64,000 nt of DNA, taken from Planctomycetota bacterium (lineage in GTDB: Bacteria > Planctomycetota > J058 > JAJDCP01). The notes under the pieces are model-generated. The model worked only from the letters and a program-made list of their open reading frames with translations, was not told the DNA's origin and did no database searches. The position numbers and the translations under genes were made by a program. Shown here in pieces: positions 18,083-26,997 of this stretch; the stretch's first letter is position 1, and each line of letters opens with the position of its first letter. The stretch lies in the NCBI GenBank assembly GCA_029260765.1, contig JAJDCP010000173.1, positions 1 to 64,000 on the forward strand, in the 5' to 3' direction.

Positions 18083-20851
18083 TCAATCAGCCAGAAGGCC
18101 CTCGATAGTCTCGAGAAGCTGGTCGTAGTCGAAGGGTTTCTGGAAGAAGGCATCGCCATCCGACGGCGCGTCGGGATGGCCTGACATGAAAACGACTTTC
18201 ATAGCAGGATGTGCAGGGCGCAGCTGAGCGGCCAGCGACACTCCATCGAGCTCGGGTAGCCGAACATCGGTGAGCAACAGATCGATCGGGGCATCGAGGC
18301 TCAACGCCTTGGAAGGGTGGGACATCGAAAACAACTGGTAGCCGCAGCTCTCGAGCAGGTCGCCGAGAACCAGCCGTGCCGTCGGCTCGTCCTCGACCAA
18401 CAGAATCGTCCTGGCAGCGTTCCGGGCGACAGCACTTTTCGCGCTGTGCATCGGCTGCAGGGCGCCGTCTGCCATCAACTCCGTCAGCTTTGCAGCCAGC
18501 TCTTGTCTGCCGAAAGGTTTGCGCAGAAACGAGGCATGCGGGGACAGGTATCCTTTCTCGACCAAGAAACCATAGGGGTGGGCCGAGATGAACAGCACGC
18601 ACACATCCGGCTGGTCCTGGCGTAGTGACGCCGCGAATTGTGCTGTTTGCATCTCGGGCATCATGACATCGAGGACGAGTACGTGGATCGCCCCTGTATG
18701 CCGAGCACACAGCTGTCGAGCGCTCGACACGCTGTCCGCCGCCAACACTTCAAACCCGATCTCTTCGAGCTGCAAGCGGACAGTCATGAGCACGACCTGC
18801 TCATCTTCGATCAGCAGGGCCGTGCCCGTGAACACCGGCGGCGAGCCCAGATCTTCGGACTCTGTCGCCAGGTCATCGCAGCAGGGCAACTCGATGGTGA
18901 TGGTCGTGCCGGCGTCCGGTTTGCTTTGCACCGCGATCGTGCCTGCGAGTTGTTTGACCAGCCAAAACACTGTGGACAGTCCCAGGCCCGTTCCCTGACC
19001 GATCTCTTTGGTGGTGAAGAAGGGCTCGAAGATCCGGGACTGCGTCGCCACGTCCATCCCCGTGCCGGTGTCCTGCACTTCGATCCTCACACTCCTGCCG
19101 GTCGGATTGAGCGTGTGCTCGCGCGCAGACGCGCCGTCTAGCGCTAGCTCGCGGGTGCGGATGGTCAGCCTGCCCGCCTCCGGGATGGCGTCCCTCGCAT
19201 TGGCCGCGAGGTTGAGCAGAATCTGTTGGATCTGGACAGGATCGGCCAGCACCTGGGCATACGGGGCGTCTGTCTCGATGTTGAGCCGCACCCGCTCTGT
19301 GGCGAGCCTCTCGATGAGCGGGGCGAGATCTAGCAGCAAGCTGTCGATCCGGGTGGGTTGTGGCTCCGGCGTCTTCTTGCGTGCGAACGCGACCAGTTGG
19401 TCTGCCAGCGCGCCCCCACGCCGGGCGGCCCCTGCGGCGCGTTGCAGAAAACTGCGCGTTCGTTCGCTGAGCGAGGCATCGCCCAATGCAAGGTTGACGC
19501 AGCCGAGAATCGCTTGCAGGCCGTTGTTGAAGTCGTGTGCGACACCGCTTGCCAGGGCGCCGACGGCTTCCATCTTCTGCGCCTGCGAGAGCTCTGTGGC
19601 CAGCTCTCGTTCGTGCGTGATGTCTCGTACGACCCCCGCGTTGCCCTGGAATTGGTCCTGCTGGTCGAGAATGGGCAGGGCGAGGTCTCGCACCCAGCAG
19701 ATACGTCCGCGCGCCTCGATGCGGTATTCTTCGGTGAACGGCTGTCCAGCACGCATTACCTGGTAGGCAGCGGCGACACGCTGACGATCGTCCGGATGGA
19801 TGGTCTCGATCCAGGCGTTGCTCGTGCGGAAGAGATCCGCCGCCGGCCTCCCCCAGAGCTCTTCATAGGCGGGGCTGACATAGGAGATGGTGCAGTCTTT
19901 CTCGTGGACGTACAAAGCGATATATCTGGCGATCCCGCGGAAGCGCTCTTCACTCTCGCGCAGTTGCGACTCGGCGCGCTTGCGCTCGGTCAGATCGCGG
20001 AGGATGCCCAGGAATTTCTGCCGCCCATCATCGAACCACTCTCCGATGCCCAGCTCGACGGGAAACGTCGAACCGTCTTTCCGCTTTCCCACCACCTCGC
20101 GGCTAGTCTTGCCCAGTATCGAAGCGTTGCCTGTGCGCAGATAGTTCTCGATGAATCCATCGTGTTGCTCGCGGTAGGGCGAGGGCATCAGCATGCGGAC
20201 GTTTCGCCCGGCAACCTCCTCTTTCTGATAGCCAAACATGTGCACCGCGGCGAGATTGAAGTCTTCGATCCGTGCCTGCGCGTCGATACCGATAACCGCA
20301 TCGGTCGCCGTATCGAGCAGCGACCGGCTGCGTGATTCTTGCGCCAACCGTCCGGATTCTGCCTGGCGTAAAGCGGAAAGGTCGATGGCCACCGAGCGGC
20401 AGGTCAGGCAGGCAGCGTCGGGCCTCTGGTAGGCAACCGAATCGAGATGGAGCGTCAGGCAACGACCGTCGCTGGTCTTGACCTGGAACTCGCTGCTCTG
20501 AAGGGTGTTTGTCGCAAAGACCCGCCCGCGGTAAAAGTGGAAGGCATCCGCGTCAGCCACATTCATCAGCGCTGAAAGCTTGAGGCCGATCAGCTGTTCG
20601 TGGTCGAGTCCGAGTAGTTGGTGGGTCGCCTGGTTGGCCTCGAGAATCATGCCGTCGCGGTCCAGAGTCAGGTGCGCGACGGGGGCCAGGTCGTAGAGCT
20701 CGCGGTAGCGGTCACGGCTCTCTTCGAGCTCGTCCCGCACCTTTCGCAGCTCTTCGTTTTGGATCTCGAGCTCGACCTGGTGCGTGCGCAGCTCAGAGAC
20801 CAGTCTCTTGGTCTCCGGTGATCGAGGTCTGTCGTTCAGGCTCTCGCTCAT
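18083..20851 (-). CDS. PAS-containing hybrid histidine kinase with two C-terminal receivers
   Basis: The ATG at 20851 overlaps the CheB-CheR stop (ATGA) and gives 922 residues; the longer upstream frame is out of register with a real gene. Order: a coiled coil (about 14-50), three PAS domains (about 50-170, 185-305 and 310-435), HisKA with GVAHDFNN as H-box, a HATPase with NLAANARDA, DTGTGMD and GTGLGLST boxes, then two receivers. Receiver 1 has LVLDVMMPE and K in LRKPFG; receiver 2 has LLTDVRLPE and FQKPFD. No membrane segments, so it is cytosolic. It probably feeds phosphoryl groups to the NtrC-type regulator downstream, but both attached receivers could instead act as sinks. Confidence 0.93.
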   Translation of the reverse strand: MSESLNDRPRSPETKRLVSELRTHQVELEIQNEELRKVRDELEESRDRYRELYDLAPVAHLTLDRDGMILEANQATHQLLGLDHEQLIGLKLSALMNVADADAFHFYRGRVFATNTLQSSEFQVKTSDGRCLTLHLDSVAYQRPDAACLTCRSVAIDLSALRQAESGRLAQESRSRSLLDTATDAVIGIDAQARIEDFNLAAVHMFGYQKEEVAGRNVRMLMPSPYREQHDGFIENYLRTGNASILGKTSREVVGKRKDGSTFPVELGIGEWFDDGRQKFLGILRDLTERKRAESQLRESEERFRGIARYIALYVHEKDCTISYVSPAYEELWGRPAADLFRTSNAWIETIHPDDRQRVAAAYQVMRAGQPFTEEYRIEARGRICWVRDLALPILDQQDQFQGNAGVVRDITHERELATELSQAQKMEAVGALASGVAHDFNNGLQAILGCVNLALGDASLSERTRSFLQRAAGAARRGGALADQLVAFARKKTPEPQPTRIDSLLLDLAPLIERLATERVRLNIETDAPYAQVLADPVQIQQILLNLAANARDAIPEAGRLTIRTRELALDGASAREHTLNPTGRSVRIEVQDTGTGMDVATQSRIFEPFFTTKEIGQGTGLGLSTVFWLVKQLAGTIAVQSKPDAGTTITIELPCCDDLATESEDLGSPPVFTGTALLIEDEQVVLMTVRLQLEEIGFEVLAADSVSSARQLCARHTGAIHVLVLDVMMPEMQTAQFAASLRQDQPDVCVLFISAHPYGFLVEKGYLSPHASFLRKPFGRQELAAKLTELMADGALQPMHSAKSAVARNAARTILLVEDEPTARLVLGDLLESCGYQLFSMSHPSKALSLDAPIDLLLTDVRLPELDGVSLAAQLRPAHPAMKVVFMSGHPDAPSDGDAFFQKPFDYDQLLETIEGLLAD

Positions 20852-23760
20852 GCCAGGCATGTCACAATGCCAGAGATGCCCGTGGTCTGGCCATCTCTGT
20901 CCTTCACGGGCGCGACGTAGAGGTTGTAGTTGCGATCTGTCCCATCCGCGGCGACGCGAAGCGTTTGCCGTCGAGCCGCGTCTGCCTGTAGGACGTCGGT
21001 CTTGAGGCGCATCAACTCGACAGCCCCGGCACCGAAGAGCTCGGCGTCCGTTCTGCCCAGGAGCTCGTCGGGTTTGCGTCCGAAGACCAGGCCGCTGGCC
21101 CAGGTGTATCTGAGCTCTGTGTCGCTGTCGAAGACGCTGGTCGGAGAGTTGCTCAGCAGCTCCATCATGTGCCGATGCCCAAGCTGTACGGAGCGGACCT
21201 TGGAGATATCGACGAATGTGAGCACGAGCCCGTCGATACAGTTTTCTGTGGTCCGGTAGGGAAGGATGCGCATCAGATAACGAGCAGAGCCCTCTCCTTG
21301 GATCTCGGCCTCTTTGAAGACCAGTGTGCGCAGCACACTGCGGGCGTCTTCGACCAGGTCGTCGTAGTGCAGTGTCGAGACCAGATCTCCCACAGGGCGC
21401 CCCACGTCGGAGGGGATCAGGTGGATGACCTTGGTCGCCTGTTCGGTAAAGCGCTTGACATGCAGGTCGTTGTCGAGGAACACGGTCGCGATGTCGGTGC
21501 CATCGAGCAGGTTTTTCATGTCGTTGTTCGCGACCGAGAGCAGCTCGAGCTTGCACTGCAGCTCTGCATTGACGGTCTGGAGCTCTTCATTGAGGGATTG
21601 CATCTCCTCCTTGGAGGTCTCCAATTCCTCGTTGGCGCTCTGCAACTCCTCATTGGTCGATTGCAGCTCTTCGTTGGTCGACGTGAGCTCTTCGTTGGCG
21701 GTCTCCAACTCTTCGATGGTCGCTTGGTGGCTCTCCCTGGTGAGTTGGAGCGCACGTTCGAGCTCACGGTAGCGTTCGGGCGGCGAGCCCTCGGGCTCGT
21801 GTGCAGCCGAATCGGCTTCAACTACGACCGGGACAGGGTTCTCGAAGCTGATGCGGAACAGCCCCCGGAGCGTTGCGGGCTCAGACAGCTTCCGGACCCG
21901 GATCGAGACGCAGATCCGGTTGCCCTGGGTCCTGACCTCTACTCCGTCGCACACGACCTCATCGTCTGAGCGCGCGGCGCGCCGGATCGCAGAGGACAGG
22001 CTGAATTGGAGGCCGTCTCGGACCATGCTGTAGACGTTTGTCTGCGTCTGCGGACCCTGTGCCGGCTCGAGGAACAACCCCGTGCGCCCGTGGATGTGCA
22101 CGACGGCTCCGCTCTCGTTGGTGAGGATGGTCGGGGGCACAAGCTCGCGCAGCAGCATCCGTTCCACCAGCCGCGTGAGGCTTCCTCCCCTGGCGTCCGG
22201 TGACCCGAGGGAGGTCTGGACATGTGCCGGGAGTCGGCCCGCTGAGGTAGGGAAATCTGTAGGATAGGCTGCGACCTCCACTTCTGAGCGTTGGAAGATC
22301 CTGCACTTCTTGTTGCTGACCGAAAACAGCTCGCCTGCATTCCCGATCGTCTCGGACGAGCCGAGGAAAAGCAGACCCGCGGGTCTCAAAGAGTAATGGA
22401 AGACGGGCAGAAGTTTCCTCTGCAGAGGGGTATCGAGATAGATCAGCAGGTTTCGGCAAGAGAGCAGATCGAGTTTGGTAAAGGGCGGATCGGCGATCAG
22501 GTTGTGGCGCGCGAAGACCAGCATCTCGCGGATCTCTTTCCTGACCCTGTACGTCTCGTCCGTATGAGAGAAGAAGCGCGCCAAACGTTGAGGCGTGAGA
22601 TCATTGGCGATGCCCTCGGAGTACATCCCGCTTCGGGCCATGTCGATCGCCGCAGGGTTCAGGTCGGTAGCGAAGATCTGCGCGCTGAGCGAGCGCCCCT
22701 GGTCGTCCATCGCTTCGCGCAGCAGGATCGCCAGGGAGTATGCCTCTTCACCGGTGGCACAGCCCGGCACCCAGGCGCGAAAGGTGTACCCGTCGGGAAG
22801 TTGTTGGAGAAGCTCGCCCAGGGGCACAGAGAGAGCCTGCCAAGCCTCGGGATCGCGAAAGAACGAAGTGACACCGATCAACAGCTCTTTGAAGAGCGCA
22901 TCAATCTCAGCCGGATGGGTCTGCAGGTAGCGGACGTAGTTGTGCACGCCTTTGATCTGGTGGATGTTCATCCGCCGCTCGATGCGTCGGCGCACGGTGG
23001 TTGCCTTGTAATGGGAAAAATCATGGCGGGTGTGGTTGCGGATCAACAGAAAAATACGTCGCAGAGCCTCGGCGGGGGGAGCGCTGTGCGGCATCGAGCC
23101 TGAACCTCGATGCGGCAAAAGGGAGGAGACATAGCTGAGCAGTTGATCGGGCATTTTCGAGGCGGGCAGGATGTAGTCGACCAATTGTGTCGCGATGGCG
23201 CTGTGGGGCATGCCCGCATACTGAGCCGAGCGCTCGTCCTGGACCATCACCATGCCGAGCCCGCCTTTGATCTCCTGCAGGCCTAGAGACCCATCCGAGC
23301 CGGTGCCGGAGAGTACGATTCCGATGGCATTCTCTGCCTGGTCGTGGGCCAACGAGCGGAAGAAATAGTCGATCGGCATGCGTAGAGCGACGTTCTTGTC
23401 GTAGGGAATGGGCTGCAGCACACCAGCGAGGATGTCGAGACAGTGTCCGGGGCTGACCGTGTAGACATGATTGGGTTGTACGGGCGTGGCATGGCTGACC
23501 TCGACGACAGGCATCTCCGTACGACGGCCGAGAAGCTCGGCGAGCAGGCTGCGCTGCGTCGCATGCTGGTGCGTTACGACAACGAAGCCCAAACCGCTCT
23601 GGGCGGGCATGTTTGAAAAGAAGTTCTCCAGGGCCTTCAGACCACCTGCGGACGCGCCGAGGCCAACGATGGGGAATCTCAGCTCGTCGGGCTCGGTCGA
23701 GCCGCTTGGCTCGGCGGCTTCGCCATCGGGCGGGGAGGGGACCTCTCGCAGATTCGGCAT
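20848..23760 (-). CDS. CheB-CheR-PAS fusion signalling protein
   Basis: 970 residues. Residues about 28-215 are a CheB methylesterase: GLGASAGG with Ser37, THQHA with His, and LSGTGSDGS with Asp. Residues about 235-500 are a CheR methyltransferase: RRRIERRM, GVTSFFRD and the SAM-binding VPGCATGEEAYSLA. A long heptad coiled coil built of ELxxxNEEL repeats (about 665-740) leads to two PAS-like domains. Such fusions act outside flagellar chemotaxis; no chemoreceptor, CheA or CheW gene is present. It is first in a three-gene operon with the hybrid kinase (4-nt overlap) and the NtrC-type regulator. The methylation targets are unknown. Confidence 0.95.
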   Translation of the reverse strand: MPNLREVPSPPDGEAAEPSGSTEPDELRFPIVGLGASAGGLKALENFFSNMPAQSGLGFVVVTHQHATQRSLLAELLGRRTEMPVVEVSHATPVQPNHVYTVSPGHCLDILAGVLQPIPYDKNVALRMPIDYFFRSLAHDQAENAIGIVLSGTGSDGSLGLQEIKGGLGMVMVQDERSAQYAGMPHSAIATQLVDYILPASKMPDQLLSYVSSLLPHRGSGSMPHSAPPAEALRRIFLLIRNHTRHDFSHYKATTVRRRIERRMNIHQIKGVHNYVRYLQTHPAEIDALFKELLIGVTSFFRDPEAWQALSVPLGELLQQLPDGYTFRAWVPGCATGEEAYSLAILLREAMDDQGRSLSAQIFATDLNPAAIDMARSGMYSEGIANDLTPQRLARFFSHTDETYRVRKEIREMLVFARHNLIADPPFTKLDLLSCRNLLIYLDTPLQRKLLPVFHYSLRPAGLLFLGSSETIGNAGELFSVSNKKCRIFQRSEVEVAAYPTDFPTSAGRLPAHVQTSLGSPDARGGSLTRLVERMLLRELVPPTILTNESGAVVHIHGRTGLFLEPAQGPQTQTNVYSMVRDGLQFSLSSAIRRAARSDDEVVCDGVEVRTQGNRICVSIRVRKLSEPATLRGLFRISFENPVPVVVEADSAAHEPEGSPPERYRELERALQLTRESHQATIEELETANEELTSTNEELQSTNEELQSANEELETSKEEMQSLNEELQTVNAELQCKLELLSVANNDMKNLLDGTDIATVFLDNDLHVKRFTEQATKVIHLIPSDVGRPVGDLVSTLHYDDLVEDARSVLRTLVFKEAEIQGEGSARYLMRILPYRTTENCIDGLVLTFVDISKVRSVQLGHRHMMELLSNSPTSVFDSDTELRYTWASGLVFGRKPDELLGRTDAELFGAGAVELMRLKTDVLQADAARRQTLRVAADGTDRNYNLYVAPVKDRDGQTTGISGIVTCLA

Positions 23761-23915
23761 GTTGGTCGAGGTCCCTTGGGCTTGTGGAAGCAGAGCCGCA
23801 TAGAATTGCAGATTAATGCGATACCTGTGATTCTAGCTCCAACGCCGAGCCACAGTCCAGACATGACTGCACAGGCGTTGGGGACAAGCCCCTGCTCAGC
23901 TTTCCCGGCGCAACA

Positions 23916-24440
23916 CTACTTCGCCACCGGGGTTTTCCGTTTCTTGCCAGGCTGGGCAGCTTTTGCATCCGCGCATTCGATGTCCCCGTCGGGGCGGTGC
24001 TCGCAGATATGGCCCAGGGTGTCGCTCAACGACTCCAAGAACGCCGGCGATTTGCTGCGGGACCGGCCGCCATTGTTGGTCAATAAGTCATTGAGCGACA
24101 AGATGCCGGCGATCTTCCCCTTGCCATCGGTGACAGGCAAGCGGCGCACGCGGTGTTTGGCCATCAAGTCCCAGGCCTTGCTCGGTTTGTCGTTCACGCG
24201 ACAACAAATCGGGTTCGCGGCCATCACGCTGTCGACCCGGATAGCCTCCAGCGGCCGACCCTGGGTGTAAGCGCCCATGCAGATGTCGCGGTCGGTTACG
24301 GTGCCGATCACGGTCTGGTCCGCGTCGACGACCGGCACGATTCCACAGTCTCTTTCCCACATGATCTGTGCGGCACACGAAAGTGAGTCTCCTGCGCCAC
24401 AGGTAGCGACATCTGCGGTCATGATCTTCTTGACGTTCAT
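23916..24440 (-). CDS. Tandem CBS-domain protein
   Basis: 174 residues with AAGGAGA before the ATG. It has two CBS units: residues 7-60 (KIMTADVATC ... VVDADQTVIGTVTDRDI) and 70-125 (VMAANPICC ... LPVTDGKGKIAGILSLNDL). A Lys/Arg-rich tail follows. Stand-alone CBS pairs bind adenosine nucleotides and act as energy or stress sensors. It lies 155 nt downstream of the CheB-CheR start on the same strand, transcribed separately. The ligand and partner are unknown. Confidence 0.9.
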   Translation of the reverse strand: MNVKKIMTADVATCGAGDSLSCAAQIMWERDCGIVPVVDADQTVIGTVTDRDICMGAYTQGRPLEAIRVDSVMAANPICCRVNDKPSKAWDLMAKHRVRRLPVTDGKGKIAGILSLNDLLTNNGGRSRSKSPAFLESLSDTLGHICEHRPDGDIECADAKAAQPGKKRKTPVAK

Positions 24441-24792
24441 CTCAGGTCTCCTTGTCCAGGTTGGTATGCGGCCCGTCTAGTCGGGCGCGGGGATCAGGTT
24501 TGCTTCTCCGACCTCGGTTCGTCTTTCGTCTTTCCCATCCGCCGCCGCCTGGCAACGATGGCCGGTCCGAGCAGCCAAGAAGGTCGCGAAGGACCCGAGC
24601 CCTCCTTGCAGGGGCAGTGACCGAGACGACGAAGCCTGTTTGCAGCCAGCGGAGACAAAAGCAAACCCCATGCCGTTGGCTGCGCAGGCCCGCCCTGGTA
24701 TCCAAAGCCGGTGTGGCAGGTCTGTTGTCGCGGGAGCTCGGGGTCGCCACGCTCGCTGCGGAAGGTTACAGCTTCGAAACGGTGAGGAAACT

Positions 24793-24842
24793 GACCGCCG
24801 GAGAGTCCGCCTGTAGCGGCGGTCTGTGAGAGACTGTCTCAC
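24793..24842. repeat. Palindromic repeat, copy 1 (GACCGCCG/CGGCGGTC)
   Basis: An 8-bp stem, 24793-24800 with 24817-24824, directly followed by a 6-bp stem GTGAGA/TCTCAC. The segment from 24813 shares GTAGCGGCGGTCTGTGA with copy 2. Confidence 0.6.
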
Positions 24843-24880
24843 GGAACGAGAATTCGCCGATTGGTTGTTTTGGATCCTCA

Positions 24881-24966
24881 TGTAGGGGCGGGGTTTACCC
24901 CCGCCCGTGAGGTCCGCGGGAGGAGCGAAGCGTCCGAGTCCTCGAGGTGTAAACCCCTCCCCTACA
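24881..24966. repeat. MITE-like 86-bp inverted-repeat element
   Basis: The left arm 24881-24901 (starting TGTAGGGGCGGGGTTTAC) is the near-exact reverse complement of the right arm 24946-24966 (ending CCCTCCCCTACA). The arms are about 21 bp and flank 44 bp of non-coding sequence. There is no transposase and no obvious target duplication. Confidence 0.55.
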
Positions 24967-25064
24967 AGAAGAAAAGTCGTTCCTGGTCGCCGAATTGCAA
25001 AGGGTTGGAGTTGCCTTCTGGGATCAACCGCACGCATCCAAACGTCCCCTGAGACAGCCTCTGT

Positions 25065-25116
25065 GACCGCCGGAGCGTCCGCCTGTAGCGGCGGTCTGTG
25101 ACCGCCGGAGCGTCCG
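25065..25116. repeat. Palindromic repeat, copy 2 with direct duplication
   Basis: GACCGCCGGAGCGTCCG occurs at 25065-25081 and again at 25100-25116, flanking CTGTAGCGGCGGTCTGT. Positions 25085-25108 match the repeats at 39248 and 39323 at 23 of 24 bases. Confidence 0.65.
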
Positions 25117-25379
25117 ATCCGGAGGGACCAGCCAGGATCGACAGGAGCAACCTCTGCCAGAGCTCCTTCCGGCCGCTACAGAAGACCGCTCCGATGCGTG
25201 CGTGTAGGGGGCGGTCGCAAAGGATCGTGACCGCCAATTCCCATCCAGGCCGGTTCCTGCAAGCCCAGGTCAGAAGCCCTGGACCCCGACCTGAGGATGC
25301 TCGCTACCGGGAGCGCAGCTCCCGCTCGCATCAGGCCGCCAAGCCGCTATAGTGGCAGCTTCCCGCAGCGAGATCTCCG

Positions 25380-26276
25380 ATGGCGGTTCCCAGGCTGACG
25401 ATCGCCCTGCCGGTGTACAACGGCGCCGCATTCCTGCGCCCCTGCGTCGCGTCGATCCTGAGCCAGAGCTTCGGGGATTTCGAGCTGTTGATCCTCGACA
25501 ACGCCTCGAGCGACGCGAGCCTGGAGATCTGCCAGAGCTTCCGCGACCCGCGCATCCGCATCTATGCCAGCGACACCAACCGTGGCGCTGCCTGGAACTT
25601 CAACCGGGGTTTCAGCCTCGCCCGTGGGCGCTACTTCAAGTGGGCAGCCTGTGACGACGTGCTGGAGCCGGATTTCCTGCGCGCCTGCGTCGACGCCCTC
25701 GATGCGGATCCCGAGGCGGTGCTGGCCTACACCTATGTGATGGTGCTCGACAGCTGGGGGAGGACGCTGGGGCCGTACCTGAAGCGCGCCCGCAGTGGCG
25801 CGGCCAGCGCCGCAGAACGCTTCCGCGAGATGGCCTACCGCAGCCATGCCTGCCATATGGTCTTCGGAGTGATCCGGCGCGAGGTATTGGCCCAGACAGG
25901 TCTGATCGGTGCCTACTTCTCGTCCGACCGGGTGTTGCTGGCCCACCTGGCGATGCTCGGTCGCTTCATCGAGATCCCGCGCGCCCTGTTTGGCTGGCGA
26001 AAGCACTCTGGTCAATCGATCGAGTTGATGCTGTCGCCGGCGCGTCTGGCGCGATGGTTTGACAGCAACGCTCAGGGAAGGGCCTGGTTTCCGCGCTGGC
26101 GGATGTTTGCAGAGTACGTCAAAATCTTGCGTAACATGGAGTTCGGTGACGACCAGAGCAAGCGGGCCTGCCAGCGGTCGCTGGCCTTGTGGTTGATCTG
26201 GAAGGCCCCCTTCTTGCACTTCGACCTCGTGCGCGGCATCCTCATGGCCTTGCGGCCGACGCCGGCCAACCGATGA
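25380..26276 (+). CDS. Family 2 glycosyltransferase
   Basis: 298 residues with a GT-A fold start: LTIALPVYNGAAFLRPCVASI, LLILDNASSDAS and the metal-binding-type CDDVLEPDFL (replacing DxD) at about 95-104. There is no membrane segment. It transfers a nucleotide-activated sugar in polysaccharide or glycolipid assembly; the acceptor is unknown. It opens the sugar cluster, 13 nt before the cytidylyltransferase gene. The ribosome site is weak; a TATAGT -10-like box lies 27 nt upstream. Confidence 0.9.
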   Translation: MAVPRLTIALPVYNGAAFLRPCVASILSQSFGDFELLILDNASSDASLEICQSFRDPRIRIYASDTNRGAAWNFNRGFSLARGRYFKWAACDDVLEPDFLRACVDALDADPEAVLAYTYVMVLDSWGRTLGPYLKRARSGAASAAERFREMAYRSHACHMVFGVIRREVLAQTGLIGAYFSSDRVLLAHLAMLGRFIEIPRALFGWRKHSGQSIELMLSPARLARWFDSNAQGRAWFPRWRMFAEYVKILRNMEFGDDQSKRACQRSLALWLIWKAPFLHFDLVRGILMALRPTPANR

Positions 26277-26289
26277 GCAGAGAACTTCG

Positions 26290-26994
26290 ATGAAGGTCTG
26301 CATCCTGGCTGGAGGCAGAGGCACCCGTCTGGGGCCCGACTGCCCTCCCAAGCCGCTGCTGCCGGTCGGTGGCAAACCGCTCTTGTGGCACGTAATGCAG
26401 CTGTACGCCAGCCGCGGTTTTGATGATTTTCGTATCGCTCTGGGGTACGAGGCAGCCCGCATCGCTCGCGGGCTGCGGGCAGCCTCTGAGCCTGCATGGC
26501 ACCTTGACCTGCGGGACACGGGGATCGCCACGGACACGGGCGGCCGCGTCGCGCAGCTGATGCGGGACATCGAGGACAGCTGCTTCCTCACCTGGGCAGA
26601 CGGCCTGTCCGATGTCGACATCGATGCCCTGCTCGCTTTCCACCGCTCCCATGGCCGGCTGGCCACGCTGACCAGCGTGCGTCCTCCACAGCGTTTCGGC
26701 TACCTCGAGCTGGACGGCGAGCGGGTGACCCGTTTCGCCGAGAAACGTTGCCCGGTCGAGCTCTGGATCAACGGGGCGTTCTTCGTGCTCGAGCCCGGAG
26801 TGCGTGCATTCCTCGGCGACTCTTTTGAGCGCGACTGCCTGCCTCGCCTGGCGGCGGCGGGCGAGCTGATGGCCTTCCGCCACGAAGGTTTCTGGCAATG
26901 CGCTGATACGGTCGCCGAGTGGCAACTGTTGCAGCGGCTCTGGCAGCGCGGGGCGCCCTGGCTGCCCGGGCTACCCATACCGCAGGGCGGTTGA
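26290..26994 (+). CDS. rfbF: Sugar-1-phosphate nucleotidyltransferase, RfbF-like (glucose-1-phosphate cytidylyltransferase type)
   Basis: 234 residues. The nucleotide-binding start KVCILAGGRGTRLG and the KPLLPVGGKPLLWHVM helix are intact. The later pattern LVDTG-like LRDTGIATDTGG, FLTWADGLSDVDIDALLAFH, PPQRFGYLEL, WINGAFFVLEP and MAFRHEGFWQCADT follows RfbF (glucose-1-phosphate cytidylyltransferase) step by step, but the protein is about 20 residues shorter. The product would be CDP-glucose, the entry point to CDP-linked deoxysugars. It lies in a tightly spaced cluster between the glycosyltransferase and the epimerase. The base specificity (CTP versus others) is inferred from similarity only. 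Confidence 0.82.
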   Translation: MKVCILAGGRGTRLGPDCPPKPLLPVGGKPLLWHVMQLYASRGFDDFRIALGYEAARIARGLRAASEPAWHLDLRDTGIATDTGGRVAQLMRDIEDSCFLTWADGLSDVDIDALLAFHRSHGRLATLTSVRPPQRFGYLELDGERVTRFAEKRCPVELWINGAFFVLEPGVRAFLGDSFERDCLPRLAAAGELMAFRHEGFWQCADTVAEWQLLQRLWQRGAPWLPGLPIPQGG

Positions 26995-26997
26995 AGC

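Larger units (their letters stand above)
24441..25379. other. Non-coding 0.94-kb spacer rich in palindromic repeats
   Basis: No credible gene: the open frames here are short, low-complexity and cross the repeats. It holds GACCGCC/GGCGGTC hairpins at 24793-24824, 25065-25096 and 25210-25235. A GTGAGA-N5-TCTCAC hairpin is at 24826-24842, a 17-nt direct repeat at 25065 and 25100, and a separate inverted-repeat element at 24881-24966. TATAGT at 25348-25353 is a possible -10 for the glycosyltransferase that follows. Confidence 0.7.

Noticed and set aside
20852..21556. 235-codon N-terminal extension of the hybrid kinase frame
   Set aside because: It lies entirely inside the CheB-CheR coding sequence in another frame, is Arg/Pro-rich and lacks any domain; the ATGA overlap gives a better start.
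24452..25037. Small coding genes in the 24.4-25.4 kb spacer (both strands)
   Set aside because: The frames run through hairpin repeats, have skewed composition and no ribosome sites; several overlap each other on opposite strands.
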